A DNA stretch of 6,428 bases, taken from Rhodospirillaceae bacterium (lineage in GTDB: Bacteria > Pseudomonadota > Alphaproteobacteria > Rickettsiales > UBA3002). Below the pieces are notes generated by a model. It searched no databases. It was not told where the DNA came from and saw only the letters and a program-made list of their open reading frames with translations. The position numbers and the translations under genes are program-made. Below, piece after piece: positions 1 through 6,428 of this stretch (positions within the stretch are counted from its first letter, which is position 1; each line of letters starts with the position of its first letter). Location of the stretch: positions 1 to 6,428 of the forward strand of contig CANHAG010000084.1 in assembly GCA_947458525.1 (NCBI GenBank), in the 5' to 3' direction.

Positions 1-2756
1 CGCTGGGCGGTGGCGAGGATCAGATCTATCGCCTCAAACAGCGCGCGGCGGTTCGGGTGCAACGTATCAAAACACCCGGCGAAGATAAGAGATTCCATCT
101 GGCGACGATTGAGCACAGTCGCATCCACCCGGCCTGCAAAATCAAAAATATCGGTAAATTTTCCGCCTTCTTCGCGGGTTTTCACAAGTGCGGCCATGGC
201 CGCTGCGCCCACATTTTTGAGTGCGGCAAGCCCGTAGCGCACGGCAAGCGTGCCGCCCTCACCCGCTTCCACGCTGAAATATACGTCAGACGCGTTGATA
301 TCCGGCGGCAGAAGCGCAATGCCGCAGCGTTTCACTTCCTGCCGGAATTCGTTCAGCTTATCAGTTGAAGCGATTTCGTACGTCATGGAAGCCGCAAGAA
401 ACTCAACCGGGTAATTGGCCTTGAGATAGGCCGTCTGGTAAGCAATCACCGCATAGGCGGCAGCGTGGGATTTATTGAAGCCGTAGCCCGCAAATTTCGC
501 CACGAGATCGAAAATTGAGCTCGATTGCGTATCGCTCACACCGTTTTTTTGCGCTCCTTCCACAAAAGCAGCGCGCTGAGCATCCATCTCGCTTTTGATT
601 TTCTTACCCATCGCGCGGCGCAGCAAATCTGCCGACCCCAGCGTATAGCCTGCCATGACTTGCGCGATTTTCTGCACCTGCTCCTGATAAATAATCACGC
701 CGTAAGTTTCTTTTAGCACGCCCTCCAGCATCGGGTGCAGATAATCCGGCCGCTCGCGCCCGTGCTTGCGCGCAATATAGGTGGGGATGTTATCCATCGG
801 CCCCGGGCGGTAGAGCGCACCAAGCGCAATCAAATCCTCCAGACAATCGGGCTTGAGTTTGCGCAGCGCGTCCTGCATGCCGGCGGATTCAAACTGGAAC
901 ACGCCCAGCGTTTCAGCTTTTGCAAGCAAGCGGTAGGTCGCGGCATCATCATAAGGAATGCGGCTTAAGTCTACCGCAATGCCGCGCATTGCCAGAAGCT
1001 CCACCGCGCGCTGTAAAATGGTAAGGGTGCGCAGCCCCAGAAAGTCGAACTTCACGAGCCCCGCTTCTTCGGCATATTTCATCGAATATTGCACCACCAG
1101 CATGTCGGATTTCGGGTCGCGGTAAAGTGGCACGAGGTCAACAAGCGGCCGGTCAGCAATCACCACCCCCGCCGCATGGGTGGAGGCGTGGCGGTAGAGT
1201 CCCTCAAGCTTGAGCGACAGCGAGGCCAGATGCTCGGTGGTTTCATCTTCCTTGATAGCCTGAGCCAGCAGTGGCTCGATGGTGATGGCCTCGGCCAGTG
1301 TGACGGGAGCGGCCGGATTATGCGGCACCAGTTTAGAGATACGATCCACCTGCGCATAGGGAAGTTGCAGCACGCGCCCTACATCCCGCAGCACCGCGCG
1401 CGCCTGAAGCTTACCGAAAGTGATGATATGGGCGACACGATCCGCCCCATATTTTTTCTGCACATAGTCAATCACCTCGTCGCGCCGATCCTGACAGAAA
1501 TCCACGTCGAAATCGGGCATGGAAATACGTTCAGGGTTAAGAAACCGCTCGAAAATGAGGCCGAAACGTAACGGGTCAAGGTCGGTAATCAGGAGCGCCC
1601 AGGCAACAACAGAGCCAGCGCCGGAGCCACGGCCGGGGCCAACCGGAATTCCTTGCGCTTTCGCCCAGGTGATGAAATCCGACACGATGAGGAAGTAGCC
1701 CGGAAATTTCATGGTGATGATGACATCCAGTTCAAATTCCAGCCGCTCTTCATAGGTGCTGGTAATGGCCGCGCGCGCGGCGTCGTCCATTGCTTCGGTG
1801 TAAACATGAGCCTTCAGCCGATCACGCAGGCCGGCGCGTGCTTTTTCGCGCAGCGCGTCAGATTCGCTTAAGGTCTCACCCGCCTCATTTTTCATTTCAA
1901 ACCCGGGCAGAATCGGCGAACGCGAGGGCGAAAACACATGGCAGCGGCGGGCAATCGCCAGCGTATTTTCAATCGCTTCAGGAATATCGCGGAAGAGATG
2001 GCGCATCACCTCCGGCCCTTTGAAGTGATATTCCGGATTAAGGCGCGGGCGGTTATTTTCCGAGACAAACCGACCCTCCGCCACGCAACGCAGCGCATCA
2101 TGCGCCTCGAACATCTGGTTTTCTGCAAAATAAATATGATTGGTGGCAACAAGCGGGATATTTTTCGCAAGCGCCAGATCAATCTGCGCCCGTTCAATCT
2201 GTGCTTCCTCCTGCCGGCCATGGCGGGTAAGCTCGATATAAAGCCTGTCGCCAAACGCCGCATGCAGTTGCGTTAGCAGTGCTTCCGCATCCGCCCGGCG
2301 GGCATTCAGCAGCGCTTTGCCAAACCCACCGGTAATACTGCCCGTGAGTGCCACGAGGCCTTCGGCTTTGGCGAAAAGTTCCTCATACCGGATCAGCGGT
2401 GCCTGCCCAAGTGCCGGGGCGGTATAGGCCGCGCTCACCAGCTGAAGCAAATGCTGATAGCCGCGCTCGTCTTTCGCCAGTACTGCGAGTTTATCCGGCT
2501 CCTGCCTGATCCCGCTTGCGCCATGGGTTTCAGTACCATACGGCACGAGAGACAAGGTGCAGCCGATAATCGGCTGGATACCCGCTTTTACAGCGGTTTG
2601 TGAAAATTCCAGCGAGCCGAAAAGATTGGCCTCATCCGTAAGCGCCAGTGCCGGCATGTTGGTTTTTTTCGCAAGCTCAACAAGCGCAGAAATTTTGATG
2701 GCCGAGGCCAGCAGCGAATAATCGCTATGGGCGCGAAGATGGACAAACCCGCTCAT
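1..2756 (-). CDS. dnaE: DNA polymerase III subunit alpha (replicative DnaE), 3' end cut off by the window edge
   Basis: Catalytic subunit of the replicative DNA polymerase, a C-family polymerase acting in the replisome with clamp, clamp loader and proofreading subunit. The frame is open from the ATG at 2756-2754 to the left edge, giving 918 codons; E. coli DnaE has 1160, so about 240 residues (OB fold and tau-binding part) lie outside. Visible in order: N-terminal PHP domain (starts MSGFVHLRAHSDYS); GPGRGSGAGS at residues 373-382; palm motif PDFDVDF with catalytic D415 and D417; KFDFLGLRTL with the third catalytic aspartate, D571; the finger motif YGFNKSHAAAYA; and a helix-hairpin-helix near 838-858. 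By comparison with E. coli, the clamp-binding motif should fall just beyond the edge. The start overlaps the lolD stop as ATGA, and no clear Shine-Dalgarno precedes it, suggesting translational coupling. No frameshift was seen. Identity is very secure. Confidence 0.98.
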   Translation of the reverse strand, partial: MSGFVHLRAHSDYSLLASAIKISALVELAKKTNMPALALTDEANLFGSLEFSQTAVKAGIQPIIGCTLSLVPYGTETHGASGIRQEPDKLAVLAKDERGYQHLLQLVSAAYTAPALGQAPLIRYEELFAKAEGLVALTGSITGGFGKALLNARRADAEALLTQLHAAFGDRLYIELTRHGRQEEAQIERAQIDLALAKNIPLVATNHIYFAENQMFEAHDALRCVAEGRFVSENNRPRLNPEYHFKGPEVMRHLFRDIPEAIENTLAIARRCHVFSPSRSPILPGFEMKNEAGETLSESDALREKARAGLRDRLKAHVYTEAMDDAARAAITSTYEERLEFELDVIITMKFPGYFLIVSDFITWAKAQGIPVGPGRGSGAGSVVAWALLITDLDPLRFGLIFERFLNPERISMPDFDVDFCQDRRDEVIDYVQKKYGADRVAHIITFGKLQARAVLRDVGRVLQLPYAQVDRISKLVPHNPAAPVTLAEAITIEPLLAQAIKEDETTEHLASLSLKLEGLYRHASTHAAGVVIADRPLVDLVPLYRDPKSDMLVVQYSMKYAEEAGLVKFDFLGLRTLTILQRAVELLAMRGIAVDLSRIPYDDAATYRLLAKAETLGVFQFESAGMQDALRKLKPDCLEDLIALGALYRPGPMDNIPTYIARKHGRERPDYLHPMLEGVLKETYGVIIYQEQVQKIAQVMAGYTLGSADLLRRAMGKKIKSEMDAQRAAFVEGAQKNGVSDTQSSSIFDLVAKFAGYGFNKSHAAAYAVIAYQTAYLKANYPVEFLAASMTYEIASTDKLNEFRQEVKRCGIALLPPDINASDVYFSVEAGEGGTLAVRYGLAALKNVGAAAMAALVKTREEGGKFTDIFDFAGRVDATVLNRRQMESLIFAGCFDTLHPNRRALFEAIDLILATAQ

Positions 2757-3448
2757 TTCGCCGCAACATAAGGGATGATGGCGCCCTCTTTCAGGGTGAT
2801 GATGCGATCCATCTTCCCCGCCAGCTCGTGGTTATGGGTAACAAGCAGCACCGCCGAACCCTGATCGCGCGCCGCATCGCAGAACAGCTTGAACACCACG
2901 GCAGCGGTCGCAGGGTCGAGATTGCCGGTCGGCTCATCTGCCAGCAGTAATTTCGGCGCATGGACAAGCGCGCGCGCAATCGCCACACGCTGCTGCTCAC
3001 CGCCCGACATTTCACTGGGCAGATGCTCCGCGCGGTCTTTAAGCCCCAGCTTTTCGAGCAGCGCGTTAGCGCGGGCGGTGGCCACGCCCGGATTTTTCCC
3101 GGCAATAAGAAGCGGCATCATCACATTTTCGCGCGCAGAAAGCTCCGGCAGCAGATGGTGAAACTGGTACACAAAGCCTATCGCGCGGTTGCGTAAACCC
3201 GTGCGCACCGCATCGCTGGCTCTGGCAGCTTCGACGCCATCAATCGTAATCTCGCCATTTTCAGGCTTATCGAGCAGTCCCGCAATTTGCAGCAGCGTGG
3301 TTTTGCCCGCACCCGAAGGGCCGATGAGCGCCACCATCTCACCCGCCGCAAGGGTGAGGTTCGCGTTCTTTAACACCTCAAGACGCCCACCCGCAGACTG
3401 ATAAGCGCGGGTGATGGAATGCATGGAAAGTACTGAACTAGTCGTCAC
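2753..3448 (-). CDS. lolD: LolD, ATPase subunit of the lipoprotein-releasing ABC transporter
   Basis: Cytoplasmic ATPase that drives release of outer-membrane lipoproteins from the inner membrane to the carrier LolA, working with the LolC/E-type permease encoded immediately upstream. Translated from GTG at 3448 it has 231 residues (E. coli LolD: 233). Visible: Walker A GPSGAGKT (43-50); Q-loop in YQFHHLLPELSARENV (Q95), a wording characteristic of LolD rather than other MacB-like ATPases; ABC signature MSGGEQQRVAIARAL (147-161); Walker B LLLADEP with D171/E172; D-loop GNLD; switch H205. I chose GTG 3448 because GGAGG lies 6 nt upstream and the resulting N-terminus aligns with E. coli LolD to within one residue. 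An ATG at 3424 is the alternative but lacks a Shine-Dalgarno and would shorten the N-terminus by 8 residues. The in-frame ATG at 3514 lies deep inside the permease gene and is unlikely. The stop overlaps the dnaE start. Confidence 0.96.
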   Translation of the reverse strand: MTTSSVLSMHSITRAYQSAGGRLEVLKNANLTLAAGEMVALIGPSGAGKTTLLQIAGLLDKPENGEITIDGVEAARASDAVRTGLRNRAIGFVYQFHHLLPELSARENVMMPLLIAGKNPGVATARANALLEKLGLKDRAEHLPSEMSGGEQQRVAIARALVHAPKLLLADEPTGNLDPATAAVVFKLFCDAARDQGSAVLLVTHNHELAGKMDRIITLKEGAIIPYVAAK

Positions 3449-4673
3449 GCAGCACCTCCACCGGGTCGAGCCGTGAGGCCTGCCGCGCGGGGTAGATGGC
3501 GGCGACAAGCGCAATCACGAGCGAAGCAATCAGAATCACCATTACTTCCTGCGGGTCGGTCTTCGTGGGAAGACGGGAGAGAAAATAAATATTTTCCACC
3601 AGAATTTCCTGTCCTGTCGCCGCTTCCACCAGCCGCTTCAACCGGTCGATATTCTGAGCCAGCACCAGCCCCAGCACCAGACCGCTTACCGTGCCCACCA
3701 TGCCGATCCAGAAGCCGGCATAAAGAAAAATACGCTCTATCATGCCGCGACTGGCGCCCATGGTGCGCAGAATCGCAATATCGCGGCGCTTTTCTTTCAC
3801 GAGCATGACAAGGCTTGAGATGATATTGAACGCCGCCACAAGAATAATGAGGGTGAGAATCACCACCATCACATTACGCTGGACAAGCAGCGCCTGAAAA
3901 ACGGTGGCATTGCTCTGCTGCCAGTCGCTCACGCGGTATTCGTCACCAAGGGTGGTGCGAATTTCTCCCGCAATTGCCGTTGCCGTATCGGGATTTTCCA
4001 CCATCACCTCGAGATTGGAAATAGAATTCGGATGTTTGAAATAAACGCGCGCCTCCTCAAACGGCATCACAATCAGGCTGCCATCATACGCATGCATACC
4101 GAAATCAAGCAGGCCGGTGATGGGATAAGATTTCATGCGCGGAATAAGCCCTGCAATCGTCGCCTGACCTTGCGGCGAAATGAGGGTAATTTCATCCCCC
4201 ACCGCCAAACCCAGACTGCGCGCAAGGCGGTGCCCCACCATCACCCCTTCATTATCGCGCGGCCCCGCCCAATCTCCGGCTTTCAGCGCATCCATGAACA
4301 GCGGACGCAGCGCCAGCGTATCCCACGGCAGCGCAACCACCAGCGCGCCCAGCGCCCGGCCGCGATAGGTCGCCATGACCTGCCCTTCGATTTTAGGGGT
4401 GATGCTGGTAATGCCCGCGAGATTCGCAAGCGAGGATTTTACCGATTCATACTCCGTAAACGGCGCGTAGGCGGTTTCGATGGTAACATGCCCGCCAATG
4501 CCGATGAAGCGCTGGGTCATATCCGCACGTATGCCATTCATGAGCGACGTTACAAGAATGAGCGTAGCCACCCCGAGCGCCATGCCGATAATCGCAAACC
4601 AGCTGGTGAGCGAAATAAAACCCCGCCGCGCCCTGAGATAGCGCTTCGCCAGCATGCGTTCGAGGCGTTTCAC
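3438..4673 (-). CDS. lolC: LolC/LolE-family lipoprotein-releasing permease (probably the single LolF-type subunit)
   Basis: Inner-membrane permease that, with LolD, extracts lipoproteins and passes them to LolA. The protein has 411 residues (E. coli LolC 399, LolE 414). Layout: cytoplasmic N-terminus [18 protein letters not shown]; first membrane helix about 22-46; periplasmic MacB-like domain about 50-265; then helices about 268-293, 314-340 and 376-395. The FtsX-family core carries [16 protein letters not shown] (293-308), and the C-terminus ends with [16 protein letters not shown], typical of the LolC/E family. The loop around IPRMKSYP (177-184) lies where LolC has its LolA-binding Hook; this assignment is inferred. 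The start codon is GTG (4673-4671), overlapping the proS stop as GTGA, with AAGGAGG 7 nt upstream. Only one permease gene sits beside lolD here, consistent with the homodimeric LolF arrangement known in alphaproteobacteria. A second paralogue elsewhere cannot be excluded. Confidence 0.95.
   Translation of the reverse strand: MKRLERMLAKRYLRARRGFISLTSWFAIIGMALGVATLILVTSLMNGIRADMTQRFIGIGGHVTIETAYAPFTEYESVKSSLANLAGITSITPKIEGQVMATYRGRALGALVVALPWDTLALRPLFMDALKAGDWAGPRDNEGVMVGHRLARSLGLAVGDEITLISPQGQATIAGLIPRMKSYPITGLLDFGMHAYDGSLIVMPFEEARVYFKHPNSISNLEVMVENPDTATAIAGEIRTTLGDEYRVSDWQQSNATVFQALLVQRNVMVVILTLIILVAAFNIISSLVMLVKEKRRDIAILRTMGASRGMIERIFLYAGFWIGMVGTVSGLVLGLVLAQNIDRLKRLVEAATGQEILVENIYFLSRLPTKTDPQEVMVILIASLVIALVAAIYPARQASRLDPVEVLRDD
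3455..3459 (-). promoter_or_regulatory. Ribosome binding site deciding the lolD GTG start
   Basis: GGAGG on the minus strand, 6 nt before the GTG at 3448-3446. It sits inside the last codons of the permease gene, in the segment encoding the conserved VEVLR near its C-terminus. It favours the GTG start over the ATG at 3424, which has no comparable site. Confidence 0.75.
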
Positions 4674-5980
4674 CGGCGCGCCTCCTTAGTCCGGCGGGCG
4701 ATCATCTCCACCGCTTCCGCCTCGGCCAGTTCCGTTTTCTCACCCGTGCGGCGGTATTTCACCTCTACCTGCCCGGCCGCCACCCCGCGCGGCCCCACCA
4801 CCGCCTGCCATGGCAGGCCGATCAGATCCATGCCTGCAAATTTTGCTCCGCCGCGCTGATCGGTATCATCATAAAGCACGCGCAGGCCGCGCGCTTCCAG
4901 TGTACGCGTGAGACGTTCAGACGCGGCATCACACGCCGCATCGCCACTGCGTAAATTGATGACCCCTACGTCAAACGGCGCGACAGATTCCGGCCAGATA
5001 ATGCCGTTTGCGTCATGGCTTGCCTCAATAATCGCGCCCACAAGACGCGAGACACCAATGCCGTATGTGCCCATTTCTACGCGGATTTCCTTACCCTGAG
5101 CATCCGTCACATTCACCTGCATGGCATCCGTATATTTACGCCCGAGGAGGAAAATATGCCCCACCTCAATGCCGCGCGCGGTACGCAGGCGATCCACAGG
5201 CAACCCACAGGTTTCGGGCTTGTGCATCTCATCCGCCGCGGCATAGAGCGCGCGCATTTCTTCGCCGCTCATCACCCGTGTGCCGCTGCGAATCTCGTCA
5301 AACGCCGCGTCATAGTAAACCTGACTTTCACCCGTTTCCGCGAGCACCTGAAATTCGTGGCTCAGGCTTCCGCCAATCGCGCCGGAATCAGCGGCGACCG
5401 CAATCGCGGTGAGGCCAAGCCGGGAGAAAATCGCGTGATATGCATCATACATCGCGCTATATTCGCGCCTGGCATCTTCAAGGTTCATGTGGAAGGAATA
5501 GCCGTCTTTCATCAGAAATTCGCGGCCGCGCATGACACCAAAACGCGGGCGCACCTCGTCGCGGAATTTCCATTGAATCTGATAAAGATTAAGCGGCAGC
5601 TGACGGTAAGTGGTGACATTGCTACGGAAGATATTGACGATCATCTCCTCGCATGTGGGGCTATATAGCAGCTCGCGCTCGGCGCGGTCATTAAACCGCA
5701 GCATCTCTTTGCCCAGCGCCTCGTAGCGACCGGATTCTTTCCACAGATCCGTCGGCTGTAGCGTTGGCATGAGCAGCCGCACACACCCGGCTTTATCCAG
5801 CTCTTCCGCCGTGATGCGCTCCACCTCCTCCAGCACACGCAGGCCGAGGGGCAGCCAGCTGTAAATCCCGGCCGCTTCCTGGCGGATCATTCCGGCACGC
5901 AGCATCAGCCGGTGCGAGAGAATCTGCGCCTCTTTGGGATCTTCTTTAAGGAGCGGCAGAAAATAACGGGACAAGCGCAT
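4670..5980 (-). CDS. proS: Prolyl-tRNA synthetase, short form lacking the INS editing domain
   Basis: Class II aminoacyl-tRNA synthetase that attaches proline to tRNA-Pro in the cytoplasm. It has 436 residues; E. coli ProRS has 572. Visible: start [18 protein letters not shown], standard for the family; motif 1 region [16 protein letters not shown] (38-53); substrate loop TCEEMI (109-114); motif 2 with [20 protein letters not shown] (136-155); [11 protein letters not shown] (208-218); [14 protein letters not shown] (270-283); motif 3 [16 protein letters not shown] (304-319) with R312; and a C-terminal anticodon-binding domain from about 335 ([13 protein letters not shown], then [21 protein letters not shown]). 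Between the HEFQVLA and GIEVGHIF blocks only about 55 residues remain, where E. coli-type enzymes carry the roughly 180-residue editing insertion. This is the known alphaproteobacterial form. It is the first gene of the block; no Shine-Dalgarno is obvious before its ATG. Its stop overlaps the next start. Confidence 0.98.
   Translation of the reverse strand: MRLSRYFLPLLKEDPKEAQILSHRLMLRAGMIRQEAAGIYSWLPLGLRVLEEVERITAEELDKAGCVRLLMPTLQPTDLWKESGRYEALGKEMLRFNDRAERELLYSPTCEEMIVNIFRSNVTTYRQLPLNLYQIQWKFRDEVRPRFGVMRGREFLMKDGYSFHMNLEDARREYSAMYDAYHAIFSRLGLTAIAVAADSGAIGGSLSHEFQVLAETGESQVYYDAAFDEIRSGTRVMSGEEMRALYAAADEMHKPETCGLPVDRLRTARGIEVGHIFLLGRKYTDAMQVNVTDAQGKEIRVEMGTYGIGVSRLVGAIIEASHDANGIIWPESVAPFDVGVINLRSGDAACDAASERLTRTLEARGLRVLYDDTDQRGGAKFAGMDLIGLPWQAVVGPRGVAAGQVEVKYRRTGEKTELAEAEAVEMIARRTKEARR
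4681..4687 (-). promoter_or_regulatory. Ribosome binding site for the LolC/E-type permease gene
   Basis: AAGGAGG on the minus strand, 7 nt before the GTG at 4673-4671. It lies within the last codons of proS, after which the proS TGA overlaps the GTG. This near-perfect site supports GTG as the true start, rather than the internal ATG at the seventh codon. Confidence 0.8.
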
Positions 5981-6062
5981 GGCGGACTCATGGGTTAGTG
6001 GTGGCGCGCACTATGCCAGCCCGGGTGCAAAATTCAATGGGGGATTCGTGGATATGCAATTT

Positions 6063-6091
6063 ATAGTAAGATTTCTGATTCCGGTTGTCAG
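6063..6091 (-). promoter_or_regulatory. Candidate sigma70-type promoter for the proS-lolC-lolD-dnaE operon
   Basis: On the minus strand, CTGACA (6091-6086; five of six matches to TTGACA) is followed after 17 bp by TACTAT (6068-6063; four of six matches to TATAAT). Transcription would begin near 6056, giving a leader of about 75 nt before the proS ATG. Spacing and position are good, but this is pattern matching by eye only. Confidence 0.5.
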
Positions 6092-6096
6092 CGCAA

Positions 6097-6115
6097 TCTG
6101 CTAGCACTCTGCTAG
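6097..6115. repeat. Small palindrome and 8-bp direct repeat upstream of the protease gene
   Basis: CTAGCA-CTC-TGCTAG (6101-6115) is a perfect inverted repeat with 6-bp arms and a 3-bp centre. The octamer TCTGCTAG also occurs twice, at 6097-6104 and 6108-6115, exactly 11 bp apart, and TGCTAGCA (6099-6106) is itself a palindrome. It ends 7 bp before the ribosome binding site of the plus-strand gene. It could be an operator or a small RNA hairpin; function is unproven. Confidence 0.4.
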
Positions 6116-6122
6116 GGCCTTC

Positions 6123-6128
6123 AGGAGG
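6123..6128 (+). promoter_or_regulatory. Ribosome binding site of the plus-strand protease gene
   Basis: AGGAGG lies 4 nt before the ATG at 6133-6135. It is a strong anti-16S match with a slightly short spacer, and it fixes this ATG as the start. Confidence 0.8.
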
Positions 6129-6132
6129 AATC

Positions 6133-6428
6133 ATGCTCATCACCCAGAAAACCGTCATCGGCAAAGAGGAATGGTGCTCACTGCCTGACCTAAACCTTCC
6201 TGCCATCAAAGCGCGGATTGATTCGGGCGCGCGCACCTCGGCACTGCATGCGGAAAATATCCATATCTATAAATCGCGCGGCGATCACTGGGTGCGGTTT
6301 GACATTAACCCGCTGCAGAAAGATCGCCGCACGGTGGTGCATTGCCGCGCCCCGCTGGTGGAGGAGCGGGATGTGAAATCCTCAAGCGGCCATACCGAGC
6401 GCCGCCCGGTGATTGAAGCCAGGCTCAA
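6133..6428 (+). CDS. RimK-associated 'ATP-dependent zinc protease' family protein (retropepsin-like), 3' end cut off
   Basis: The first 98 residues are visible, open to the right edge. The sequence matches the family once named ATP-dependent zinc protease (DUF785/Zn_protease), which has a retropepsin-like aspartic protease fold and often sits beside or fused to RimK, the ATP-grasp ligase that adds glutamates to ribosomal protein S6. Evidence: EEWCSLPDLNLPAIKARID followed by SGARTSALHA, containing the D-[ST]-G-A core (D30, S31, G32, A33), then VRFDINPLQ (54-62), a conserved C71, and SSSGHTERRPVI (83-94). Stand-alone members are roughly 140-170 residues, so about a third or more is missing; if it is a RimK fusion, much more is. 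It is transcribed divergently from proS. The family call is firm, but the substrate is unknown and the link to RimK here is inferred, since the downstream gene is not in the window. Confidence 0.88.
   Translation, partial: MLITQKTVIGKEEWCSLPDLNLPAIKARIDSGARTSALHAENIHIYKSRGDHWVRFDINPLQKDRRTVVHCRAPLVEERDVKSSSGHTERRPVIEARL

Larger units (their letters stand above)
5981..6132. other. Divergent intergenic region between proS and the protease gene
   Basis: This 152-bp stretch separates two genes transcribed away from each other, so it should hold both promoters. Visible are the minus-strand promoter candidate, an AT-rich core around 6051-6080 compared with the GC-rich flanks, a palindrome at 6101-6115 and a ribosome binding site at 6123-6128. 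For the plus strand only weak candidates exist: TATAGT at 6062-6067 without a well-placed -35, and TTGTCA at 6085-6090 without a good -10. No structured RNA or terminator was recognised. Confidence 0.7.

Noticed and set aside
1089..1571. Plus-strand open frame of 160 codons opposite dnaE
   Set aside because: It is antisense to the catalytic core of DnaE, including the PDFDVDF region, so its openness follows from the constraint on the other strand.
3449..3514. N-terminal extension of LolD by 22 residues from the ATG at 3514
   Set aside because: It would lie deep inside the permease gene. The Arg/Pro-rich extra sequence has no counterpart in LolD, and the GTG at 3448 has a good Shine-Dalgarno and the right family length.
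4032..4859. Plus-strand open frame of 275 codons antisense to the permease gene and proS
   Set aside because: It lies entirely opposite two well-identified genes, spans their junction, has no plausible ribosome binding site, and its low-complexity Arg/His/Ala-rich translation resembles no known family. It is a shadow of the GC-rich coding strand.
5015..5668. Plus-strand open frame of 217 codons opposite proS
   Set aside because: Fully antisense to conserved ProRS motifs, with no initiation signal and no recognisable domain.
5988..6236. Minus-strand open frame of 82 codons ending just before proS, considered as a leader peptide or small upstream gene
   Set aside because: It begins inside the protease gene on the opposite strand, crosses the candidate proS promoter, has no Shine-Dalgarno, and shows no recognisable protein features.
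1..6428. Mobile elements, CRISPR arrays, tRNA/rRNA genes, terminators or defence genes
   Set aside because: Nothing of the kind was seen. The window is almost fully occupied by four conserved housekeeping genes and one partial conserved gene, with a single short intergenic region that has no matching structure.

Overview
The window looks like a chromosomal segment of an alphaproteobacterium with moderately high GC. Two things support this. The gene order proS - lolC/E(lolF) - lolD - dnaE is a recurrent alphaproteobacterial arrangement. The prolyl-tRNA synthetase is the short form, about 436 residues, without the large inserted editing domain of E. coli-type enzymes. The order within the class cannot be fixed from this sequence.

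Layout. Positions 1-5980 are one dense minus-strand block, read right to left: proS (5980-4670), a LolC/E-type permease (4673-3438), lolD (3448-2753) and dnaE (2756 to the left edge, where it is cut off after 918 codons). Every junction overlaps: GTGA between proS and the permease gene, 11 bp between the permease gene and lolD, ATGA between lolD and dnaE. No terminator or internal promoter was seen, so the four genes are probably one transcript with translational coupling. The products serve proline tRNA charging, lipoprotein release from the inner membrane for transport to the outer membrane, and chromosome replication. They are linked by shared expression rather than by one pathway.

From 5981 to 6132 lies a 152-bp divergent intergenic region. 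It holds a plausible promoter for the proS operon, a 15-bp palindrome next to the start of the opposite gene, and a strong Shine-Dalgarno sequence. From 6133 to the right edge the plus strand encodes the first 98 residues of a RimK-associated 'ATP-dependent zinc protease' (retropepsin-like) family protein.

I found no mobile element, tRNA, rRNA, CRISPR array or defence module, and no evidence of a previously undescribed system. The points most worth a second look are the editing-domain-less ProRS, the lolD ribosome binding site and GTG start embedded in the permease gene, and the palindrome upstream of the protease gene.
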